A stretch of 21,034 nucleotides of DNA from NCBI RefSeq assembly GCF_001854865.1, contig NZ_MDDW01000028.1, forward strand, positions 110,868 through 131,901, written 5' to 3'. The notes below the pieces were generated by a model, which did no database searches, was not told the origin of the DNA, and saw only the letters and a list, made by a program, of their open reading frames with translations. The translations under genes were made by a program, and so were the position numbers. Positions 7,463-15,052 of the stretch are shown here, in pieces (the stretch's first letter is position 1; each line of letters begins with the position of its first letter). This DNA is from Rhizobium sp. LCM 4573. Lineage in GTDB: Bacteria > Pseudomonadota > Alphaproteobacteria > Rhizobiales > Rhizobiaceae.

Positions 7463-8821
7463 TTATTTCGCGCTCAGGAATTCTCCCACCTCGAGCAGCA
7501 CGAATTCGTTGTCGTCGGCCTTGTTCAGCTCGCGGCCTGCCGAGAAGGGCAGGTTGTTGTCGTTGCCGACCACGATATGCGTTGCATCCACCACGTCGAC
7601 ATTCTCGATGGTGACGAAAGGCATGTCGTAGAAGCCTTCGCCGCCGCCCTGCCGGGCCTTGCCGTCCGGGTCCTGCACCTTCATCAGATCGATATAGCCG
7701 ATCTTGCGTGCCGCCTGGCCCGCATTGGCATCGGAAAGTTCGATCTTGTAGATACGCTTGTGCTTGGCCGGCGTCGCAAAGCAGGTCGGCTCCGGCTTCT
7801 TCGGATCGGCGCAGACCTTGTCCGCCGTGCCGGCGCCGTTGTCGCGCTCGATCACCAGCGCCGTCGTATCGTCGATCATGTTGAAATCGCCGATCGCCTC
7901 GCCGCCTTCCGAGAGCGGATAGAGCCAGGAGCGTCCCGTCCAGGCCTTCGAGGCGACATCCAGCTCGATGATGCGCAGCGCCGTGCGGCCGTCGGCCTTT
8001 TCCACCGAACCGTCCTCGAGATAGAGCGGCCCTTCAAGCAGGCCGTAGAGCTTGCTGCCGTCCTTCGACATGGCCAACCCCTCATAGCCGCCGGAGCGTT
8101 TCAGGTTGAAGGCCGGCATCTTGGCGGTCGGATTGGCGGGCGTCGCGATGGTCGGGTTGTCGGGCGAAAGCACCGGCTTGCCGTCGACGGCGGTCGCAAT
8201 GACGTCGGTCAGCTCGCCATTGGCGTTCACCTTCAACAAATAGGGGCCGAATTCCTCACCGAGCCAGAATCCGTCGGCGACCGGCTGGATCGATTCCAGG
8301 TCGAAATCCGCGCCGGTCAGGTAACGCTTCTCCGCGCCTTCCAGCACGATCGGGAAGGGGGCGATCCGGTTCGGATCGGAAAGGAAGATGGTGTTGGAGC
8401 GCTCCACCGTGCCCTTGTCCCAGTCGAAGCGGATATTGTGCAGCATCAGCGCCGCGTCGCTGGAATTCGTCTTGCCGCCGAAGCCGTTGTCGGAAAGGCT
8501 CCAGAACGTGCCGTCCGGCATGGTCTTGATGCCGGAGAAGCCCTGTACGGGCTGACCGTCGAAGGGCAGACCGAGACCGGTTTCACGGATACCGTCCTTG
8601 CCCATGACGCTGCCGAGTTCGGTTGTGCGCTTGCGGTCCGCGGTCGTGAATTTGCCGGAAACCTTCAGGTGCTCGGGCGCATCGGCGGGGGCGGGGATCA
8701 GCGTCTTGGCCGGCAGAATGGCGTGAGAGACGAGCTTGGCCGGGAAAGCCTTTTCCTCGGCCGAGGCAGAGCCGCCGATCAGCGCGGCGAAGGCGACGGA
8801 GGCGAGCAGGATTCTGGTCAT
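7463..8821 (-). CDS. Secreted esterase-like phytase-family protein
   Basis: A 452-aa exported protein. It begins MTRILLASVAFAALIGGSASA, a Sec signal peptide with an Ala-X-Ala cleavage site, then EEKAF. The body has the pattern of the 'esterase-like activity of phytase' domain (Phytase-like family, a beta-propeller type): VQGFSGIKTMPDGTFWSLSDNGFGGK early on, a central ESIQPVADGFWLGEEFGPYLLKV, then GGYEGLAMSKDGSKLYGLLEG and GEGFYDMPFVTIENVDV. In this family the substrate is generally unproven; hydrolysis of phosphate esters has been suggested. The ATG at 8821 is chosen over the upstream in-frame ATG at 8851 because GAGGG lies just before it and the signal peptide then begins at residue 1. It is downstream of araC on the same strand after 103 bp. 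A leader hairpin lies at 8834-8861. Confidence 0.88.
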   Translation of the reverse strand: MTRILLASVAFAALIGGSASAEEKAFPAKLVSHAILPAKTLIPAPADAPEHLKVSGKFTTADRKRTTELGSVMGKDGIRETGLGLPFDGQPVQGFSGIKTMPDGTFWSLSDNGFGGKTNSSDAALMLHNIRFDWDKGTVERSNTIFLSDPNRIAPFPIVLEGAEKRYLTGADFDLESIQPVADGFWLGEEFGPYLLKVNANGELTDVIATAVDGKPVLSPDNPTIATPANPTAKMPAFNLKRSGGYEGLAMSKDGSKLYGLLEGPLYLEDGSVEKADGRTALRIIELDVASKAWTGRSWLYPLSEGGEAIGDFNMIDDTTALVIERDNGAGTADKVCADPKKPEPTCFATPAKHKRIYKIELSDANAGQAARKIGYIDLMKVQDPDGKARQGGGEGFYDMPFVTIENVDVVDATHIVVGNDNNLPFSAGRELNKADDNEFVLLEVGEFLSAK

Positions 8822-8833
8822 GAAAAGCCCTCT

Positions 8834-8861
8834 GGGTTGCGTGTGGAACACACGGGAACCC
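8834..8861 (-). other. Leader hairpin just before the phytase-like gene
   Basis: On the minus strand GGGTT plus CGTGTG pairs with CACACG plus AACCC, with a TTC triloop and a small internal loop, giving 11 base pairs. It lies 13-40 nt upstream of the start codon, immediately before the Shine-Dalgarno sequence. It could be a leader RNA structure or an operator dyad. Confidence 0.35.
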
Positions 8862-8924
8862 GTTAGTGAGGAGCCATGACGGACAGGTGATGATCGCTTG
8901 AAATTTTCGTGACGGCCCTGTGGG

Positions 8925-9806
8925 TTATGCGCCGCGGCTGAGCGAAACCCAGCGGCCGGGCGTCATCCCGAAGGCATTCTTGAAATGCCGGGTGAAATGG
9001 CTCTGGTCGGCAAAGCCCGCTTCGAAGGCGGCGCCGGCAAGGCTGCCGCCGGAAGCGAGCCGGGCCTTGGCGCGGTCGAGCCGCCGCATCACCAGATAGC
9101 GGTGCGGACTGGTGCCGAGCAGAGCCCGGAACTGCCGGGCGAGCGTATAGCGGTCGAACCCGCCGATCTCCTCCAGCTCCTCGGAGGTGACAGTCCGGTT
9201 GCTGTTGGCATGAAGATAATCCCGGCAGCGCAGCACCGCATTTCGGTCGATCCGGCCCGCGCGCGGGCCGGCGGCATCCGCATGGCGCCAGAGGCTTGCC
9301 GCGAAGCGGGCGATCAGGTCGTCCAGAAGAAGTTCGTCCGGCTCGGTTTCAAGGTTCTGCAGCGCTTCCGCCAGCGATAGCTGGAACGCTTCGTCGGCGA
9401 AGACTGGATTTGCCACGAAGGGCAGCCTTTGCACCCCGTCCGCTGCGTCTATCAGGCTCTTGGGCGGCAGGTAGAGCATCCGGTAACGCAAGCCGTCGTC
9501 GGTTCCGGCTGCGCCGTCATGCACCTCGTCCGGATGCAGCACGATCACATTGCCGGGCAGGCTGGTACGGGAGGCTCCGCGGTAGTGGAAGGTCTGCACG
9601 CCGGAAAGCGTGACGCCAAGCGCATAGGTATCGTGCCGGTGCGGCGAAAACCCGTTGCCGTGGAAGCGTGCCTCCATGCGTTCTATGCCGCGCGAGATCG
9701 GCGCATGCACGATGCCGTCACGCGTGCACGAACGTTCAAGACCGCCGGCGCCGATCGCCTCTAGGTCTTCGGCCTTCGCAAAACCTTCAACGGAGTTCGT
9801 TTTCAT
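8925..9806 (-). CDS. AraC-family transcriptional regulator
   Basis: A 293-aa DNA-binding regulator. The N-terminal half is a cupin-like AraC ligand-binding domain (FSPHRHDTYALGVTLSGVQTFHYRG, then PGNVIVLHPDEVHDG). The C-terminal 100 residues hold two helix-turn-helix motifs; the second reads AAFEAGFADQSHFTRHFKNAFGMTPGRW, cut here by family convention as GFADQSHFTRHFK followed by FGMTPGRW. The start is uncertain. The ATG at 9806 gives a normal family length but has no clear Shine-Dalgarno; the frame stays open to an ATG at 9893, which would run into the divergent DUF2000 gene. The ATGs at 9806 (minus) and 9805 (plus) share two bases. Divergent AraC/DUF2000 gene pairs suggest that it controls DUF2000 (inference); the ligand is unknown. 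Confidence 0.9.
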   Translation of the reverse strand: MKTNSVEGFAKAEDLEAIGAGGLERSCTRDGIVHAPISRGIERMEARFHGNGFSPHRHDTYALGVTLSGVQTFHYRGASRTSLPGNVIVLHPDEVHDGAAGTDDGLRYRMLYLPPKSLIDAADGVQRLPFVANPVFADEAFQLSLAEALQNLETEPDELLLDDLIARFAASLWRHADAAGPRAGRIDRNAVLRCRDYLHANSNRTVTSEELEEIGGFDRYTLARQFRALLGTSPHRYLVMRRLDRAKARLASGGSLAGAAFEAGFADQSHFTRHFKNAFGMTPGRWVSLSRGA

Positions 9807-10212
9807 GTTCGACACCAAGATCGCGATCGTGCTTCGCGATGATCTTGCTCCCTGGCAGGCGCTGAATGTCACCGCTTTCCTGATGAGCGGCATCGTCGCT
9901 CAATACCCGTCGGTGATCGGCGAACCATATCGGGATGCGGCCGGCAATGTCTATAACGCGCTCAGCATCCAGCCTGTCGTGGTCTTGTCGGCTGATCAGG
10001 AGGCGCTTCGCACCATTCACCGCCGCTCGCTGGAGCGCGAAGTAACGACGTCGCTCTATGTCGAGGAAATGTTCTCCACCGGCCACGATGCAGCGAACCG
10101 CGCGGTCTTCGCGCAATTCTCGCCCGAGGATGCCAAGGTCGTCGGCATCGCCATGCGGGCGGAAAGGAAGACCGTCGACAAGATCACCAAGGGTGCCGGG
10201 ATGCACGCCTGA
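9805..10212 (+). CDS. DUF2000 family protein
   Basis: A 135-aa cytosolic protein starting MFDTKIAIVLRDDLAPWQALN, the typical beginning of DUF2000 proteins, whose fold resembles peptidyl-tRNA hydrolase 2. The function of the family is not established. Other family-like stretches are NVTAFLMSGIVAQYP, YNALSIQPVVVLSAD and SLYVEEMFSTGHDAANR. No signal peptide or membrane segment is present. GGAG at 9792-9795 lies 9 nt before the ATG, supporting this start over the longer open frame beginning at 9655, which would overlap araC. It is divergent from araC with overlapping start codons, so its promoter must lie within the araC reading frame. It ends 3 bp from the stop of the convergent small membrane protein gene. 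Confidence 0.88.
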   Translation: MFDTKIAIVLRDDLAPWQALNVTAFLMSGIVAQYPSVIGEPYRDAAGNVYNALSIQPVVVLSADQEALRTIHRRSLEREVTTSLYVEEMFSTGHDAANRAVFAQFSPEDAKVVGIAMRAERKTVDKITKGAGMHA

Positions 10213-10215
10213 TCA

Positions 10216-10503
10216 TCACAGGAATGTTCGGGGGAGGGTGAGAAGTGCGGAAAGCGGAGTTGAGAATCCGGCCAGGATGAAAATGACGATGCTTGCAGCC
10301 AGATAGATTGCCCACCACCATTTTTGCGGTGTTCTCAGGCCGAGAATGGCGATCACGATGTTCAGCAGGAATGCGATCAACCCTGCCGTGAAAATCCAGC
10401 CGGGCGGCGTCTCGGACGTAAGCCGCATCCAGCCGGGCACGAGCGTTGCGAGTGAAAGGATCAGGACAAGAACGATGAGCTTCGGCGTCTTTATATCCGG
10501 CAT
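10216..10503 (-). CDS. Small membrane protein, three predicted helices
   Basis: A 95-aa protein of no family I recognise. Three hydrophobic segments stand out: about residues 8-25 (LIVLVLILSLATLVPGW), 36-55 (WIFTAGLIAFLLNIVIAILG) and 62-80 (WWWAIYLAASIVIFILAGF), so it is very probably an inner-membrane protein. AGGAAA lies 7 nt before the ATG at 10503. It follows rnd on the same strand after 41 bp and may be co-transcribed with it. It converges with DUF2000, leaving 3 bp between the stops. The hydrophobic pattern and ribosome site support a real gene; function unknown. Confidence 0.75.
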   Translation of the reverse strand: MPDIKTPKLIVLVLILSLATLVPGWMRLTSETPPGWIFTAGLIAFLLNIVIAILGLRTPQKWWWAIYLAASIVIFILAGFSTPLSALLTLPRTFL

Positions 10504-10544
10504 CGATATTTCCTGGGGTGAGGCAGCAGGGTGACTTTGCCCGC

Positions 10545-11690
10545 TTAAAGCTCCACCGCCTCCACCTTCTTGTTGACGAAGCGCAGCGCCACGCCGCCGT
10601 CGATCAGTTTCAGCGCTGTTTCGCCGAAGAGCTCGCGCCGCCAGCCGTGCAGCGCCGCAACCTCGGCCTTCTCGCCCTCGGCGGCGATTTTTTCGAGGTC
10701 GTCGGTATTGGCGATGATCTTGGCAGCCACGCCCTGCTTGTCGGAGATGAGCTTCAGGAGCACCTTGAGAAGCTCGACCGCAGCGGCCGTGCCTTCCGGC
10801 ACATGCGTGTGCTTGGGCGGATGCGGCATCTCCGTTTTGGGAAGCGAAAGCGCAGTATTGACAGCCTCGACGATCGCCGCGCCGGAAGCGGAGCGCTCCC
10901 AGCCTTTCGGGATGGTTCTGAGGCGGGAAAGCGCCTCCGCGTCCTTCGGCTGCTGCTGGGCGATCTCGTAGATCGCGTCGTCCTTCAGCACGCGCGAGCG
11001 CGGCACGTTGCGGCCGCGCGCCTCCCGCTCCCGCCAGGCGGCGATATGTTTCAGGATCGCCAGTTCCTGCGGCTTGCGCAGGCGCGATTTCAGCCGGAGC
11101 CAAGCGTCGTCGGGATGGAGATCGTAGGTGCCGGCGGATTCGAGGATCGCCATCTCCTCGGTCAGCCATAGAGCGCGACCCTCCCGTTCGAGCTGGTCCT
11201 TCAGCGCCAGATAGACGTCGCGCAGATGCGTCACGTCGGCGAGCGCGTATTCGAGCTGCTTTTCGGTAAGCGGGCGGCGGCTCCAGTCGGTGAAGCGCGA
11301 GGACTTGTCGATATGCACGCTCTTGATGCGGCTGACGAGCTGATCGTAGGAGACCGAGTCGCCGAAGCCGCAGACCATGGCCGCCACCTGCGTATCGAAG
11401 ATCGGGTGCGGCACGAGATTGCCGAGGTGGTGGATGATCTCGATGTCTTGCCGCGCGGCGTGGAAGACCTTGACCACTTTCGGGTCCGCCATCAGCTCGA
11501 AGAAGGGCTTGAGATCGATACCCTTGGCGAGCGGATCGACCAGCACTTCCAGCGTCGGGCTCGCCATCTGGATGAGGCAGAGTTCCGGCCAGAACGTGGT
11601 CTCGCGCAGGAATTCGGTGTCGATGGTGATGAAGTCGGATTGGGCGAGCGCCCGGCAGGCTTCCTCGAGAGCGGCGGTGGTTTCGATCAT
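10545..11690 (-). CDS. rnd: Ribonuclease D
   Basis: A 3'-5' exoribonuclease of the DEDDy family that trims tRNA precursors and other structured RNAs. The 381-aa protein carries the whole catalytic set: D24 and E26 in ITIDTEFLRE, D82 in HAARQDIEII, and Y148 with D152 in the Yx3D motif of EYALADVTHLRDVY. One or two HRDC-type helical domains follow, one around KHIAAWREREARGRNVPRSRVLKDD split across residues 210-245. The ATG at 11690 gives the normal family start MIETTAALEEACRALA; in-frame codons further upstream to 11792 look non-coding. The ribosome site is weak (TTGGA). An MFS transporter gene precedes it by 67 bp on the same strand. No defect is seen. Confidence 0.95.
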   Translation of the reverse strand: MIETTAALEEACRALAQSDFITIDTEFLRETTFWPELCLIQMASPTLEVLVDPLAKGIDLKPFFELMADPKVVKVFHAARQDIEIIHHLGNLVPHPIFDTQVAAMVCGFGDSVSYDQLVSRIKSVHIDKSSRFTDWSRRPLTEKQLEYALADVTHLRDVYLALKDQLEREGRALWLTEEMAILESAGTYDLHPDDAWLRLKSRLRKPQELAILKHIAAWREREARGRNVPRSRVLKDDAIYEIAQQQPKDAEALSRLRTIPKGWERSASGAAIVEAVNTALSLPKTEMPHPPKHTHVPEGTAAAVELLKVLLKLISDKQGVAAKIIANTDDLEKIAAEGEKAEVAALHGWRRELFGETALKLIDGGVALRFVNKKVEAVEL

Positions 11691-11757
11691 ATCCAAGGTC
11701 ACGTAGGGTTGATCAGCCTTCCTCCTCCTCAACGCCGCATATGTCAACCGTGGCGGC

Positions 11758-12996
11758 TCAATCCTTGCGTTCTTTCTCCACCGGAGCTGCAAGTTTGTTG
11801 AAATAGGCCGAGGTTCTGAGCAGTGCCCGGAAGCGCGACCTGCGCTTCTCGGGCGGCACCGGATCGCGTACGCCCATGCGTCGGATGGTGAAGAGGATGA
11901 AGGCCGCGAAGATCACCGAGGTATAGAGGAAGAAGGCGCGGGGGCCGTAATATTCCAGGAGTATGGATGCAAGGAGCGGCCCCACGGTCGCGCCGGCGGA
12001 CCAGAAGAACAGGAGACCCGCCGAGACCAGCGCATGTTCACCCATCCGGGCATGGTCGTTGCCATGCGCCGAACAGAGCGAATAGAGCGGCATCGAAAAG
12101 GCGCCGAACAGGAAGACGCCGATGATGTTGGCGGTCTCGTTGGTGCCTGCGCCGAAGGAGAGATAGGCTCCGGTCACGACGGAGCCGACCGCCGTCCAGA
12201 GGATCACCTTGCGGCGGTCGAGCCGGTCGGAATAGGCGCCGAGCGGATATTGCAGCACCACGCCGCCGATGATGCCGGCGCTCATGAAGGTGGCGATCGA
12301 GGTGATGCTCATGCCGATCTCCTCGGCATAGATCGGCCCGATATTGCGGAAGGCCGCCATGGAGAGCCCGACGGCGATGACGCCGACGACTGCGAGCGGC
12401 GAGATGCGCCAGACGGCGCGAAGATCGAAGGCGATGAACTCTGGCGGGGAGGGGCTCGATTTGTCGGCAAGCGAGATCGGCACCAGCGAGAGCGTCATGG
12501 CGATGGTGATGATGGCGAAGATGATCGGCCCTTCTATGCCGATGCCGGGTATGAGATATTGCGCCACCGTCACCGAGCCGAGGTCGACGAAGCGGTAGAT
12601 GGAAAGCGTGCGCGCCCGGTTGGCGTTCGTCACCTTCGCGTTGATCCAGCTTTCCACGGTGGCGAAGAGGCTCGCGACCGCGATCCCGATCAGGAAGCGC
12701 ATGGCGAACCAGAAGGTCGGATCGATGACGAGCGACATGGCGAGCGAACATGAAGCGCCGATCGCCGCCATGGCTGAAAAGGTGCGGATATGGCCGATCT
12801 GGCGCAGAAGCCGTGTGACGTAGACGCAGCCGAGCGCGAATCCCACGCTGTAGCCCGCGCCGATCATGCCGATGATAGAGGGGGAGAAGCCCTCATGCGT
12901 GCCGCGAAGCGCGATGAATGTGCCCTGGAGCCCATTGCCGCCGATCAATATGCCGGCCGTAACGAGCAGGGGAATCAGTGGGCGGATATGGCTCAT
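11758..12996 (-). CDS. MFS transporter, YcaD-like
   Basis: A 412-aa inner-membrane protein with about twelve hydrophobic helices in two halves. Seen: helix 1 [20 protein letters not shown], the helix 4-5 region [20 protein letters not shown] (E. coli YcaD has VVVESALM at the same place), and the loop motif [15 protein letters not shown], the MFS motif A usually found between helices 8 and 9 or 2 and 3. The C-terminal tail is basic and cytosolic. Substrate is unknown; YcaD relatives are uncharacterised efflux-like permeases. No good Shine-Dalgarno is visible before the ATG at 12996. It is divergent from aspS and lies 67 bp upstream of rnd on the same strand, so they could share a transcript. 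Confidence 0.9.
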   Translation of the reverse strand: MSHIRPLIPLLVTAGILIGGNGLQGTFIALRGTHEGFSPSIIGMIGAGYSVGFALGCVYVTRLLRQIGHIRTFSAMAAIGASCSLAMSLVIDPTFWFAMRFLIGIAVASLFATVESWINAKVTNANRARTLSIYRFVDLGSVTVAQYLIPGIGIEGPIIFAIITIAMTLSLVPISLADKSSPSPPEFIAFDLRAVWRISPLAVVGVIAVGLSMAAFRNIGPIYAEEIGMSITSIATFMSAGIIGGVVLQYPLGAYSDRLDRRKVILWTAVGSVVTGAYLSFGAGTNETANIIGVFLFGAFSMPLYSLCSAHGNDHARMGEHALVSAGLLFFWSAGATVGPLLASILLEYYGPRAFFLYTSVIFAAFILFTIRRMGVRDPVPPEKRRSRFRALLRTSAYFNKLAAPVEKERKD

Positions 12997-13072
12997 GGAG
13001 TGCTTTCGCGAGCGGGCGGGAACGACGTGTTCGTCTTAGACGAGTGAAGGACGGAAAAACAGCCGAAAGGGC

Positions 13073-13096
13073 GTCGCGGCGGCGACAAGCCGCGAC
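13073..13096 (+). other. Hairpin upstream of the aspS promoter
   Basis: GTCGCGGC (13073-13080) and GCCGCGAC (13089-13096) form a perfect 8-bp GC-rich dyad around GGCGACAA. It lies in the 212-bp region between the divergent MFS gene and aspS, ending just upstream of the candidate -35. No T-run follows, so an operator or attenuating structure is more likely than a terminator. Confidence 0.4.
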
Positions 13097-13109
13097 AAGT
13101 CTTGACAAA
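13084..13109 (+). repeat. Three GACAAG direct repeats phased at exactly 10 bp
   Basis: GACAAG occurs at 13084-13089 and 13094-13099, and GACAAA at 13104-13109: three units with a 10-bp period, so on the same face of the helix. The third overlaps TTGACA (13102-13107). Such phasing is typical of head-to-tail binding by OmpR/PhoB-type response regulators, but no regulator is identified. Confidence 0.45.
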
Positions 13110-13130
13110 GCAGGTCCATCATGCGCTTTT
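13102..13130 (+). promoter_or_regulatory. Candidate aspS promoter
   Basis: A perfect -35 hexamer TTGACA (13102-13107) is followed after 17 bp by GCTTTT, a poor -10. It lies about 80 bp before the aspS ATG. The strong -35 with a weak -10 leaves the call uncertain. Confidence 0.35.
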
Positions 13131-13208
13131 CGCGCCGATTTTCCCTATGACGGCCCGGCGGCGCGCGTCGCCCATTGCCGCAAGTGCACCAGTCCAGGAT
13201 TCTTGAAA

Positions 13209-14996
13209 ATGCATCGTTACCGCAGTCACACCTGTGCCGCCCTCCGGAAGTCCGATGTCGGCTCCACCGTCCGTTTGTCCGGCTGGGTGCACCGCGTGCG
13301 AGATCACGGCGGCGTTCTCTTCATCGACCTGCGTGACCACTACGGCATGACCCAGGTCGTGGCCGATCCGGATTCGCCCGCTTTCAGGACCGCCGAAACC
13401 GTGCGCGGCGAATGGGTCATCCGCATCGACGGCGTCGTCAAGGCCCGTTCCGACGAGACGGTCAACAAGGGCATGGCGACCGGCGAAGTCGAGCTCTACG
13501 CGCAGGAGATCGAAGTGCTTTCGGCGGCGAAGGAACTGCCGCTGCCGGTCTTCGGCGAGCCGGACTACCCGGAAGACGTGCGCCTGCGCTACCGCTTCCT
13601 CGATCTTCGCCGTGAAACGCTGCACAGGAACATCGTCAAGCGCACCCAGATCATCTCGGCCATGCGGCGCGAGATGACGAATGTCGGCTTCACCGAATAC
13701 ACCACGCCGATCCTGACCGCCTCCTCGCCGGAAGGCGCGCGCGACTTCCTGGTGCCGAGCCGTATCCACCAGGGCAAGTTCTTTGCGCTCCCGCAGGCGC
13801 CGCAGCAGTACAAGCAGCTCCTGATGGTCGCCGGCTTCGACCGCTATTTCCAGATCGCCCCCTGCTTCCGCGACGAGGACCCGCGCGCCGACCGCCTGCC
13901 CGGCGAATTCTACCAGCTCGACCTCGAGATGAGCTTCGTCACCCAGGAAGAAGTCTGGGAAACGATGGGCCCGCTGATGACCTCGATCTTCGAGGAATTC
14001 GCAGATGGCAAGCCAGTCACCAAGGAATGGCCGCGTATCCCCTATGACGAGGCGATCCGCAAATATGGTTCCGACAAGCCGGACCTGCGCAACCCGATCG
14101 TCATGGAGGCGGTGACCAGCCATTTCGCCGGCTCCGGCTTCAAGGTCTTCGCCAACATGATCGCGTCCAACCCGAAGATCGAAGTCTGGGGTATCCCGGC
14201 CAAGACCGGCGGCTCCAGAGCCTTCTGCGACCGCATGAATTCCTGGGCGCAGCAGCAGGGCCAGCCCGGCCTCGGCTATATCTTCTGGCGTAAGGAAGGC
14301 GATAAGCTCGAGGGCGCCGGTCCGCTCGCAAAGAACATCGGCGAGGAGCGCACCGAGGCGATCCGCGTCCAGCTCGGCTTGGATGACGGCGATGCCTGCT
14401 TCTTCGTCGCGGGTGATCCGGACAAGTTCTACAAGTTCGCCGGCGAGGCCCGCGTCCGCGTCGGCGAGGAACTGAACCTCACCGACAAGGACCGCTTCGA
14501 GCTTTGCTGGATCGTCGATTTCCCGTTTTTCGAATATAACGAGGACGAGAAGAAGATCGATTTCGCCCACAACCCGTTCTCCATGCCGCAAGGCGGTCTG
14601 GAGGCGCTGGAAACCAAAGAGCCGCTGTCGATCAAGGCATTCCAGTACGATGCCGTCTGCAACGGCTTCGAGATCGCCTCGGGCTCGATCCGTAACCAGT
14701 CGCCGGAACTCATGGTCAAGGCCTTCGAAACGGTGGGCCTGAGCCAGCAGGATGTCGAGGATCGCTTCGGCGGCATGTACCGCGCCTTCCAGTATGGCGC
14801 GCCTCCGCATGGCGGCGCTGCCTTCGGCATCGACCGTATCGTCATGCTCCTGACGGGCGCGAAGAACCTGCGCGAGATCACCCTGTTCCCGATGAACCAG
14901 CAGGCGCAGGATCTTCTCATGAACGCTCCCTCGGAAGCGACGACGACCCAGCTTCGCGAGCTTGCGCTGCGCGTGGTTCCGCAGAAGAAGGACTGA
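13209..14996 (+). CDS. aspS: Aspartyl-tRNA synthetase, bacterial type, probably non-discriminating
   Basis: Charges tRNA-Asp, and probably also tRNA-Asn, with aspartate. The 595-aa protein has the N-terminal OB-fold anticodon-binding domain ([19 protein letters not shown], residues 25-43), class II motif 2 ([10 protein letters not shown], near 219), a GAD insertion domain at roughly 290-420, and motif 3 ([16 protein letters not shown], near 535). H33 in RDHGG corresponds to H31 of the Pseudomonas aeruginosa enzyme, linked to relaxed tRNA recognition; E. coli has leucine there. AGGA lies 9 nt before the ATG, and the in-frame codons back to 12978 are not conserved-looking. Alphaproteobacteria usually lack AsnRS and convert Asp-tRNA-Asn with GatCAB. 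It ends at a strong shared hairpin terminator. Confidence 0.98.
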   Translation: MHRYRSHTCAALRKSDVGSTVRLSGWVHRVRDHGGVLFIDLRDHYGMTQVVADPDSPAFRTAETVRGEWVIRIDGVVKARSDETVNKGMATGEVELYAQEIEVLSAAKELPLPVFGEPDYPEDVRLRYRFLDLRRETLHRNIVKRTQIISAMRREMTNVGFTEYTTPILTASSPEGARDFLVPSRIHQGKFFALPQAPQQYKQLLMVAGFDRYFQIAPCFRDEDPRADRLPGEFYQLDLEMSFVTQEEVWETMGPLMTSIFEEFADGKPVTKEWPRIPYDEAIRKYGSDKPDLRNPIVMEAVTSHFAGSGFKVFANMIASNPKIEVWGIPAKTGGSRAFCDRMNSWAQQQGQPGLGYIFWRKEGDKLEGAGPLAKNIGEERTEAIRVQLGLDDGDACFFVAGDPDKFYKFAGEARVRVGEELNLTDKDRFELCWIVDFPFFEYNEDEKKIDFAHNPFSMPQGGLEALETKEPLSIKAFQYDAVCNGFEIASGSIRNQSPELMVKAFETVGLSQQDVEDRFGGMYRAFQYGAPPHGGAAFGIDRIVMLLTGAKNLREITLFPMNQQAQDLLMNAPSEATTTQLRELALRVVPQKKD

Positions 14997-15014
14997 TCGG
15001 CTTACGGCCCAAGG

Positions 15015-15052
15015 AAACGGGAGGGCGCTATCCAGCGTCCTCCCGTTTCTTT
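15015..15052 (+). terminator. Strong bidirectional terminator shared by aspS and the convergent hydrolase gene
   Basis: AAACGGGAGGGCGCT (15015-15029) pairs with AGCGTCCTCCCGTTT (15034-15048) over 15 bp with one G-U pair and a 4-nt loop, followed by CTTTT. It starts 18 bp after the aspS stop. On the minus strand the same stem is followed by TTTCCTT. The stop codon of the convergent gene (15028-15030) sits at the loop. Confidence 0.88.

Noticed and set aside
7433..8866. 477-codon plus-strand frame opposite the phytase-like gene
   Set aside because: The minus strand has a signal peptide, ribosome site and family motifs; the plus frame starts inside a terminator hairpin and shows none.
8862..8920. 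Possible PhoB box before the phytase-like gene
   Set aside because: CCGTCAC and CCGTCAT-like 7-mers occur on the minus strand but without a good partner at 11-bp spacing.
9819..9828. GATCGCGATC palindrome as an AraC operator
   Set aside because: It lies in the conserved DUF2000 N-terminus and is explained by coding for KIAIV; AraC proteins usually bind direct, not inverted, repeats.
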